Assembly: GCA_963545585.1 (NCBI GenBank)
Contig: CAUUKX010000054.1
Span: 1-14,809, forward strand
Length of the DNA: 14,809 nt
Reading direction: 5' to 3'
From: W11650 sp963545585
GTDB lineage: Bacteria; Bacillota; Clostridia; Lachnospirales; Vallitaleaceae
Shown: positions 6,993-12,506 of the stretch, one piece after another
Layout of the letters: each line of letters opens with the position of its first letter
How positions within the stretch are numbered: position 1 is the first letter of the stretch
Position numbers and translations under genes: made by a program
The notes under the pieces: generated by a model
What the model was told of the DNA's origin: nothing
What the model saw: only the letters and a program-made list of their open reading frames with translations
The model's database searches: none

Positions 6993-7976
6993 ATGAGTCA
7001 AAATACAGAAATGCAAGCAGAAAACACAGTGGAAAACAAATTGTCCCAAGAAATATTGGTAGAAGTCAAAAATTTAAAGCAATACTTTAAATTAGGCCGT
7101 GGAAAAGTTGTAAAAGCGGTAGATGATGTCAGCTTTAAGATTCATAAAGGGGAAACTTTCGGCTTAGTAGGAGAATCCGGCTCTGGAAAGTCGACTACCG
7201 GGAGAACGATGATTCGTTTATACAACCCAACTGGTGGAGAAGTTTACATGAAAAACCGCTTAATCAGCGGAAAGATTCCCAAACAGGATATTGCTTATGT
7301 CAATCGGAATATGCAGATGATTTTTCAGGACCCGATGGCTTGCTTAAACCCGCGGATGAAGGTAATCGATATTGTTGCCGAGGGACTGGATATTCATAAT
7401 CTGGCGAAAGATAAGAATGACCGCAGAGAACGAGTTATTCGGATGATGAAATTGGTCGGACTTGACGAGCAGCATATCGAAAGATATCCGCATGAATTCT
7501 CCGGCGGGCAAAGACAACGGATTGGAATTGCCCGGGCAATGGCGGTTGACCCGGAAATGATTATTGCCGATGAGCCGATTTCGGCGCTGGACGTGTCGAT
7601 TCAGGCACAAGTAGTAAACTTGATGAATGAATTGAAAGAAGATCATGGGCTGACCTATCTTTTTATTGCCCATGACCTGTCAATGGTTAAATATATCAGC
7701 AACCGGATTGGGGTTATGTACCGGGGCAAGATTGTGGAACTGGCTACCTCCGAACAGCTTTTTAAAAAGCCGCTTCATCCCTATACCCGATCGCTCCTGT
7801 CAGCTATTCCGCTGCCCGATCCGATTAGTGAAAGAACACGGCGCCGGACGGCTTATGAGCCGAAGAAGGAGCATGATTATTCCAAAGAACAGCCAACTTG
7901 GCGGGAACTGACACCGGGGCATTTCATATCGGCGACCGATGCCGAGGTTGAAAAGTGGGAAGCGCTTTATCGGTAG
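6993..7976 (+). CDS. oppF: Oligopeptide ABC transporter ATP-binding protein OppF
   Basis: This is the second ATPase of the importer (327 residues). Visible motifs are Walker A GESGSGKS (60-67), Q-loop Gln112 in FQDPMACLNP, signature FSGGQRQR (169-176), Walker B IIADEP (190-195) and switch His227. The C-terminus (about 286-327) has YEPKKEHDYSKEQP and a PGHF segment. This is the cysteine-free tail I associate with OppF of Bacillota, not the cysteine-rich tail of enteric OppF. The ATG follows the oppD stop directly, with AAAGGAGGTGA inside the end of oppD, so the two should be translationally coupled. It is the last gene of the opp operon; a repeat and a terminator-like hairpin follow. Confidence 0.96.
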   Translation: MSQNTEMQAENTVENKLSQEILVEVKNLKQYFKLGRGKVVKAVDDVSFKIHKGETFGLVGESGSGKSTTGRTMIRLYNPTGGEVYMKNRLISGKIPKQDIAYVNRNMQMIFQDPMACLNPRMKVIDIVAEGLDIHNLAKDKNDRRERVIRMMKLVGLDEQHIERYPHEFSGGQRQRIGIARAMAVDPEMIIADEPISALDVSIQAQVVNLMNELKEDHGLTYLFIAHDLSMVKYISNRIGVMYRGKIVELATSEQLFKKPLHPYTRSLLSAIPLPDPISERTRRRTAYEPKKEHDYSKEQPTWRELTPGHFISATDAEVEKWEALYR

Positions 7977-7984
7977 AAATCAGA

Positions 7985-8058
7985 TGATGCAGGTGTCAAA
8001 AGTATGAAAATCTGGGCGGAGCTTTCCGGCAAAAGGAGTTTCTTTTGACGCCGCATCA
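7985..8058 (-). repeat. R2 imperfect palindromic repeat, copy A
   Basis: The ends are near-inverted repeats: TGATGCAGGTGTCAAAAG (7985-8002) against CTTTTGACGCCGCATCA (8042-8058). Read on the minus strand, the interior TCCTTTTGCCGG, then AAAGCTCCGC, then TTTCATACTTTTGACA aligns with 10351-10394 on the plus strand. The element begins only 8 bases after the oppF stop. It has no coding capacity and could act as a message-end stabiliser or partial terminator. Confidence 0.65.
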
Positions 8059-8066
8059 ATAATAAG

Positions 8067-8147
8067 GATATTTTTAAACCAAATGCCGCAAGGCCGGAGC
8101 AGATAGGCTTTGCGCCGCAGCGGCCGGGTTTGGAAATATCTTTTTTT
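8067..8147 (+). terminator. Long hairpin terminator downstream of oppF
   Basis: GATATTT plus AAACC on the left (8067-8080) pairs with GGTTT plus AAATATC on the right (near 8128-8140), leaving a small internal mismatch. An inner stem joins GCCGC (8085-8089) with GCGGC (near 8119-8123), and further inward GCAAGGCC can pair with GGCTTTGC. Seven T residues (8141-8147) follow at once, as in an intrinsic terminator. The stem is longer than most terminators. It most likely ends opp transcription, but as it lies just before the next gene it could also act as an attenuator for it. Confidence 0.65.
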
Positions 8148-8179
8148 ATAAGCGGTTGCCTTGAAAAGGACAGAAACAG

Positions 8180-8722
8180 ATGAAAAAATGGTATTATCTT
8201 TTGGCTTTGCTGGCGGGCAGCGGACTGTTGTTGCGGCAGTTCGCTATCGGGCAGCTGGGTGGCAGCCGAATGGAGCTGCTGTATGGCTTTCTGCTGCTGC
8301 TGGGAGTAACGGTCATGGCCGGAATTGATTTGCAAAGATATGAAATTCCCGGCTCTATTCAGCTGTATTTTTTGATTTTGGGTATTGTCCGGCTGCTGCT
8401 CAGCCGGCAGCTGTGGAATCCGCTGCTGGCCTTTGTCCTGATGGGCGGGTTGCTCTTGGGGATTGCCATTTTAACCGGTGGTCAGCTGGGCGGCGGCGAT
8501 ATTAAGCTGATGGCGCTGGCTGGACTGAGCTTAGGGCTGCGCGATATTTTTTTGGCGCTGGCGATCGGGTCGATTCTGGGAACGGTCATTGGGCTGGCGC
8601 TTATGGCTGCCGGCCGAATTCGGCGCAATACGCCGCTGCCCTTTGGCGTGTTTTTGGGCGCTGGCATTTTTCTAGCCTATCTTTATGGGGGAAGTTTGTG
8701 GCAGTGGTATATGAGGGGATGA
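8180..8722 (+). CDS. Prepilin peptidase-like A24 aspartic membrane protease
   Basis: This is a 180-residue, highly hydrophobic protein of the type IV prepilin peptidase (A24) fold, which cleaves pilin-like leader peptides at the inner face of the membrane. Both expected catalytic aspartates are visible: Asp50 in GIDLQRYEIP and Asp107 in the GGGD motif (104-107, GGGDIKLMAL). The C-terminal RRNTPLPFGVFLGAG (148-162) is the family's conserved segment. There are about six membrane segments. The N-terminal methyltransferase domain of PilD-type enzymes is absent, so it resembles the short TadV/CpaA or ComC-like proteins. The ribosome binding site (AAAAGGA) is moderate. No pilin, secretion ATPase or competence gene lies in the window, so its substrate is unknown. 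Confidence 0.88.
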   Translation: MKKWYYLLALLAGSGLLLRQFAIGQLGGSRMELLYGFLLLLGVTVMAGIDLQRYEIPGSIQLYFLILGIVRLLLSRQLWNPLLAFVLMGGLLLGIAILTGGQLGGGDIKLMALAGLSLGLRDIFLALAIGSILGTVIGLALMAAGRIRRNTPLPFGVFLGAGIFLAYLYGGSLWQWYMRG

Positions 8723-8790
8723 AAATTTCACCAAAAGGGTTAAAACAACATAAAATTTACGGGAAAGCCTTGTTTGTGCGCAGAAATCTC

Positions 8791-8819
8791 TTTCCATTTT
8801 CCCCAAAGTGTGATATACT
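8791..8819 (+). promoter_or_regulatory. Promoter for tig
   Basis: TTTCCA (8791-8796) and TATACT (8814-8819) are 17 bases apart, and a TGA immediately before the -10 box makes it an extended -10 promoter. Transcription would start near 8826, leaving a leader of about 190 bases before tig. That leader can form a loose stem, ACGGTTCAG with CTGAACGGT (8/9 pairs, about 8933-8990). No known riboswitch was recognised. Confidence 0.65.
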
Positions 8820-9015
8820 GTTGCCGATAAGAGCGTGAATATAGAGTGGCAGGCAAGACCGGCGGTATTTGTTTTCGCTAAGTCCTAAAAATGCTCTGAG
8901 AGCGAGATGAACTGGATTAAAAATCAAGAGGTACGGTTCAGGTAAGGTCTTTATTGTCATAAAACAACAATTCGCTTGTCTGAACGGTAAAACAAAAGTA
9001 AGAAGGAGAAAAGAA

Positions 9016-10293
9016 ATGAGCGCAAAGGTTGAACATTTGGGAAAAAGCATGGTCAAAATTACGATGGAAGTAGACGCCGCTACCTTTAAAAAGGCGATTG
9101 AAACGGCGTATTTAAAAAATAGAAGTAAGATCAATCTGCCCGGCTTTCGCAAGGGCAAAGCACCGCGCAAGCTGATTGAGCAGGCCTACGGGGCTGAGGT
9201 ATTTTACGATGATGCGGCCAATGAGGTCATGCAGCCGGCCTATGAAAAGGCATTGGCTGAGGTGGAGCTGGATATCGTCTCCCGCCCAAGTATTGATATC
9301 GTTCAGGCCAAAGAAGGCGAGGAGTTCATCTTTACCGCCGAAGTAGCGATTAAGCCGGAAGCGGTTTTAAAGGACTATAAAGGAATCGAACTGAAAAAAG
9401 AAGAAATCAGCGTCAGCGAGGAAGAGATTGACAAAAAACTGGAAGAAGTCAGAGAGCAAAATGCTCGGATTATTGATGTGGACGACCGTCCGGTTAAAAC
9501 TGGCGACACCGTTACCATTGATTATGCTGGTTCGGTTGACGGTGTAGCGTTTGAGGGTGGCACCGATCAGAATCACAAGCTGACCATCGGTTCTGGTCAG
9601 TTTATCCCGGGCTTTGAAGATCAAATTATCGGCAAGAATATCGGCGAAGAATTTGACGTGCAGGTTACTTTCCCGGAACAGTACCATGCGGAAGAACTGG
9701 CTGGCAAAGCGGCGGTTTTTGCTGTTAAGCTCCATGCCATTACCGAAAAGGAATTGCCGGAGTTAGATGATGAACTGGCGCAGGATGTGTCGGACTTTGA
9801 CACTTTGGCGGAGTACAAGGAAGATATTAAGGAAAAGCTGCTTCACGAAAAGGAACATAAGGCCGAGCATGAGCGGGAGCATCAGGTCATGGACGCTTTA
9901 GTGGAAAGACTGGAAGTCGAGCTGCCGGCGCCTATGGTTGATTTGGAAGTGGAAAATCAAATTTATAATATGGAAAACCGGATGCGGGCGCAGGGTTTTT
10001 CGCTGGAGCAATATATGCAGTTCACTGGTCAGACGATGTCGGCTTTGCAGGACAGCATGAAGGACAGTGCGGTCAAGAGCATTAAAGGCCGGCTTGCTTT
10101 GGCAGAAGTCATAAAGGCCGAGAAGTTAGAAGCAGCCGCTGAAGATATCGAAAAGGAATATCAACAGATGGCGGAAAACTACAACATGGAGATGGATAAG
10201 ATTAAAGAATTAGTACCGGAAGAAGAAGTCAAAGAAACAATCTTGAACCGGAAAGCGCTGGCAGTAGTGACCGAAGCAGCTAAGTTTATTTAA
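9016..10293 (+). CDS. tig: Trigger factor, ribosome-associated chaperone and peptidyl-prolyl isomerase
   Basis: It binds the ribosome near the exit tunnel and assists folding of nascent chains. The 425-residue length is standard. The N-terminal ribosome-binding domain has the hallmark GFRKGKAP (43-50) followed by RKLIEQAYG. The FKBP-type isomerase domain runs from about 157 to 243 (VKTGDTVTIDYAGSVDG and FIPGFEDQIIG). The C-terminal chaperone arms occupy the remainder and are rich in Glu and Lys. AGAAGGAG upstream of the ATG supports the start. clpP, clpX and lon follow downstream, a conserved protein quality-control grouping. The 287-base gap to clpP is filled by repeats. Confidence 0.97.
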   Translation: MSAKVEHLGKSMVKITMEVDAATFKKAIETAYLKNRSKINLPGFRKGKAPRKLIEQAYGAEVFYDDAANEVMQPAYEKALAEVELDIVSRPSIDIVQAKEGEEFIFTAEVAIKPEAVLKDYKGIELKKEEISVSEEEIDKKLEEVREQNARIIDVDDRPVKTGDTVTIDYAGSVDGVAFEGGTDQNHKLTIGSGQFIPGFEDQIIGKNIGEEFDVQVTFPEQYHAEELAGKAAVFAVKLHAITEKELPELDDELAQDVSDFDTLAEYKEDIKEKLLHEKEHKAEHEREHQVMDALVERLEVELPAPMVDLEVENQIYNMENRMRAQGFSLEQYMQFTGQTMSALQDSMKDSAVKSIKGRLALAEVIKAEKLEAAAEDIEKEYQQMAENYNMEMDKIKELVPEEEVKETILNRKALAVVTEAAKFI

Positions 10294-10311
10294 TTGGTGC
10301 ACAAATATCCC

Positions 10312-10400
10312 GGGGTCAAAGGCTTGTGGCTGTGATAAAAAGGGGATAAATCCTTTTGCCGGGAAACTCCGCACGGAGTTTCATGCTTTTGACATCCACA
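10312..10400 (+). repeat. R2 imperfect palindromic repeat, copy B
   Basis: The stretch from 10351 to 10394 (TCCTTTTGCCGGG, AAACTCCGC, TTTCATGCTTTTGACA) matches copy A at 7985-8058 read on the other strand. The ends are imperfect inverted repeats, GGGGTCAAAGGC on the left and GCTTTTGACATCC on the right. Compared with copy A there are about 28 extra bases in the left half. Copy B contains a perfect 9-base hairpin, GAAACTCCG-CA-CGGAGTTTC (10363-10382), which is not preserved as such in copy A. It follows the tig stop and may help end or protect the tig message. Confidence 0.65.
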
Positions 10401-10416
10401 TAAAATTAAATAAAAG
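10389..10416 (+). promoter_or_regulatory. Weak candidate promoter for clpP, with its -35 box in R2
   Basis: A perfect TTGACA (10389-10394) at the right end of the R2 repeat is followed after 16 bases by TAAAAG (10411-10416), a 4/6 match to TATAAT, in AT-rich sequence. A TAAAAT at 10401-10406 is a better hexamer but too close. If real, the clpP leader would carry both the GC hairpin and the R1 element. Confidence 0.3.
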
Positions 10417-10419
10417 ACG

Positions 10420-10466
10420 GCGGAGAAGCGGCGGACCTTTAAACATAGGGGACAGCCGCTTTCCGC
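10420..10466 (+). other. GC-rich stem-loop in the tig-clpP spacer
   Basis: GCGGAGAAGCGGC (10420-10432) pairs with GCCGCTTTCCGC (10455-10466), leaving one bulged G and a loop of about 22 bases. No T-tract follows, so it is not a classic intrinsic terminator. It lies between R2 copy B and R1 copy 3. Its role is unknown. Confidence 0.55.
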
Positions 10467-10476
10467 AACCTATCGA

Positions 10477-10550
10477 CCTAACTTTCAGGTGAGTCTATGC
10501 AGATTGCCGCCCGGCAGAAGTGCGCAGCGCTTCGAACGGGGAAAGCTAAG
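10477..10550 (+). repeat. R1 palindromic repeat, copy 3 (diverged)
   Basis: It aligns with copy 1 from AGTCTATG through GAAGTGCGCAGC to GGGGAAAG. Both hairpins persist in altered form: TGCC-GCCC-GGCA (10505-10516) and GAAGTGC-GCA-GCGCTTC (10517-10533). The terminal repeats have decayed to CCTAACTTTCAG (10477-10488) and GGGAAAGCTAAG (10539-10550). No flanking direct repeat is visible. It ends 30 bases before the clpP ATG, so it probably lies in the clpP message leader. Confidence 0.7.
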
Positions 10551-10580
10551 CTGTTAACAAAAGAAAAGGAGTGAAGCAAT

Positions 10581-11162
10581 ATGAGTTTAGTACCTTATGT
10601 CATCGAACAAACCGGACGCGGTGAGCGTTCTTATGATATTTATTCCCGGCTGCTGAAGGAGCGTATTATTTTTTTGGGGGAAGAAGTCAATGATGTGACG
10701 GCCAGTCTGGTCGTCGCCCAGCTTTTATTCTTAGAATCGGAAGATCCGGAAAAAGATATTTATTTGTACATCAACAGCCCGGGCGGTGTGATTACCGCCG
10801 GTATGGCGATTTATGATACCATGCAGTACATTAAGTCCGATGTATCGACGATTTGCATCGGCATGGCGGCCAGCATGGGCGCTTTCCTCTTAGCTGGTGG
10901 CGCCAAGGGCAAGCGGATGATCCTGCCCAATGCCGAGGTCATGATTCACCAGCCGTCGGGCGGTTCGCAGGGACAGGCGACCGACATCAAGATTCAGGCG
11001 GATCGGATTATTGAAATGCGGCGGCGGCTCAACCAGATTTTAAGCGAAAATACCGGTCAGCCGCTGGAAGTGATTGAAAGAGACACCGAGCGCGATCATT
11101 TTATGAATGCCGATGAGGCGGTTGCCTATGGGATCGTGGATAAAATTATAGAAAAGAAATAA
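10581..11162 (+). CDS. clpP: ATP-dependent Clp protease proteolytic subunit ClpP
   Basis: This serine protease forms a double heptameric chamber and degrades proteins fed by ClpX or other Clp ATPases. The 193-residue length is standard. The catalytic triad is visible as Ser98 (GMAASMGAF), His123 (MIHQPSGG) and Asp172 (ERDTERDHFM). The handle-region glycines in INSPGGVITAG (64-74) are conserved. The N-terminus MSLVPYVIEQTGRGERSYDIYSRLL is the usual mature start, with little or no propeptide. AAGGAGTG lies just upstream of the ATG. clpX begins 38 bases after the stop, which suggests a shared transcript. No CtsR or CIRCE operator was found upstream. Confidence 0.98.
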   Translation: MSLVPYVIEQTGRGERSYDIYSRLLKERIIFLGEEVNDVTASLVVAQLLFLESEDPEKDIYLYINSPGGVITAGMAIYDTMQYIKSDVSTICIGMAASMGAFLLAGGAKGKRMILPNAEVMIHQPSGGSQGQATDIKIQADRIIEMRRRLNQILSENTGQPLEVIERDTERDHFMNADEAVAYGIVDKIIEKK

Positions 11163-11187
11163 GCAGAAAAAAATAAGCAGAAAGAAA

Positions 11188-11195
11188 AAGGTGAT
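11188..11195 (+). promoter_or_regulatory. Ribosome binding site that places the clpX start at TTG
   Basis: AAGGTGAT (11188-11195) matches the anti-Shine-Dalgarno complement and lies at normal distance from TTG 11200-11202. It overlaps the alternative GTG at 11191, which itself has no purine-GG motif at a suitable distance. TTG is therefore the likelier initiation codon. Confidence 0.6.
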
Positions 11196-11199
11196 AAAT

Positions 11200-12495
11200 T
11201 TGACGAAGCAAACAGATGAAAAAAGGCAGCAGATTCGCTGCTCGTTTTGCAATAAGACGCAGGATCAGGTCAGGAAAATGATTGCCGGGCCGAACGCTTA
11301 TATTTGTGATGAATGTATCGGTCTGTGCGGTGAGATTGTTGCTGAGGAATTAGGACAGGCGCATGAAATTGATTTGACCAATATCCCCAAGCCGGGGGAG
11401 ATTAAGGAGTTTCTGGATCAGTATGTAATCGGTCAGGAAGAAGCCAAAAAAACTCTGGCGGTAGCGGTTTACAATCATTATAAACGGGTGAATGCCGGTG
11501 ATGATGACGAGGTTGAGATTCAAAAGTCCAATATTCTCCTTTTAGGGCCGACTGGTTCGGGCAAGACTTTGCTGGCGCAGTCGCTGGCCAGAGTATTAAA
11601 CGTGCCCTTTGCCATTGCCGACGCAACATCGCTGACCGAGGCCGGTTATGTCGGCGAGGATGTGGAAAATATTCTGCTCCGGCTGCTGCAGGCGGTTGAT
11701 TTTGATGTGGAGAAAGCGGAACTGGGCATCATTTATATTGATGAAATTGATAAAATCACGAAAAAATCGGAGAATCCCTCCATTACCAGAGATGTCAGCG
11801 GCGAAGGCGTACAGCAGGCACTGCTGAAAATTTTAGAGGGAACGATTGCCAATGTGCCGCCGCAGGGCGGGCGCAAGCATCCGCATCAGGAGTTTATTCA
11901 GGTTAATACCGCCAATATTTTGTTTATTATTGCCGGGGCGTTTGACGGTTTGGAAAAAATTATTGAGAAAAGAAGCGGTAAAAACGGCATTGGTTTCGGT
12001 GCGAAAGTAACAGGCAAACAGGAGGAATCCTTAGGGGATACCCTCAGGAAAGTAAGTCCCGAGGATTTAATCCGCTATGGCCTGATTCCGGAGTTTGTCG
12101 GCCGGGTGCCGGTGGTCGTCAGTCTCGATAACTTGGATGAAGAGGCGCTGATCCGGATTTTAACGGAGCCGAAAAACGCATTGGTTAAGCAGTACCAAAG
12201 TCTTTTGGCGATTGACGGAGCGGAGCTTGAGTTTGAAGAAGCGGCGCTGAAAGCGATTGCGAAAAAGGCGATTCACGGTAAAACCGGCGCCAGAGGGCTG
12301 CGGGCGATTATTGAAAAATTGATGCTGGATATTATGTATGAGATTCCCTCTGACCCGGAGATTAGCAAAGTGATTATCACGGAGGCGGCAGTTTCCGGCG
12401 GCAAACCGGAGGTAATTCGCAATGTTCAGGCGATTAAAAAGCCTTCGTTCCCCAAAAAGAAAAAGGTTGTCGACTCAAGTCAAGATCTTGCCTGA
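11200..12495 (+). CDS. clpX: ATP-dependent Clp protease ATP-binding subunit ClpX
   Basis: This hexameric AAA+ unfoldase recognises substrates and threads them into ClpP. With the TTG start it is 431 residues. The N-terminal C4 zinc domain has Cys14, Cys17, Cys36 and Cys39. Further motifs are Walker A GPTGSGKT (116-123), pore loop GYVG (149-152), Walker B IIYIDE (177-182) and the RKH loop (225-227). The IGF loop that docks onto ClpP is at 264-266, and the sensor-2 TGARGLR lies near the C-terminal domain. All functional elements look intact. An upstream in-frame GTG at 11191 would add three residues. lon begins 12 bases after the stop, so clpP-clpX-lon are probably cotranscribed. Confidence 0.97.
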   Translation: MTKQTDEKRQQIRCSFCNKTQDQVRKMIAGPNAYICDECIGLCGEIVAEELGQAHEIDLTNIPKPGEIKEFLDQYVIGQEEAKKTLAVAVYNHYKRVNAGDDDEVEIQKSNILLLGPTGSGKTLLAQSLARVLNVPFAIADATSLTEAGYVGEDVENILLRLLQAVDFDVEKAELGIIYIDEIDKITKKSENPSITRDVSGEGVQQALLKILEGTIANVPPQGGRKHPHQEFIQVNTANILFIIAGAFDGLEKIIEKRSGKNGIGFGAKVTGKQEESLGDTLRKVSPEDLIRYGLIPEFVGRVPVVVSLDNLDEEALIRILTEPKNALVKQYQSLLAIDGAELEFEEAALKAIAKKAIHGKTGARGLRAIIEKLMLDIMYEIPSDPEISKVIITEAAVSGGKPEVIRNVQAIKKPSFPKKKKVVDSSQDLA

Positions 12496-12506
12496 CAGGA
12501 GGCGCC

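Noticed and set aside
8757..9170. Minus-strand open frame of 137 codons across the tig promoter and start
   Set aside because: It overlaps the tig promoter and the conserved N-terminus of tig, and its product looks like a shadow translation.
10314..10320. GGTCAAA as a CtsR heat-shock operator for clpP
   Set aside because: Only one half-site is present with no second copy in the required tandem spacing, and it is explained as the end of R2.
10294..10580. CIRCE element for HrcA control of clpP
   Set aside because: No TTAGCACTC/GAGTGCTAA pair is present.
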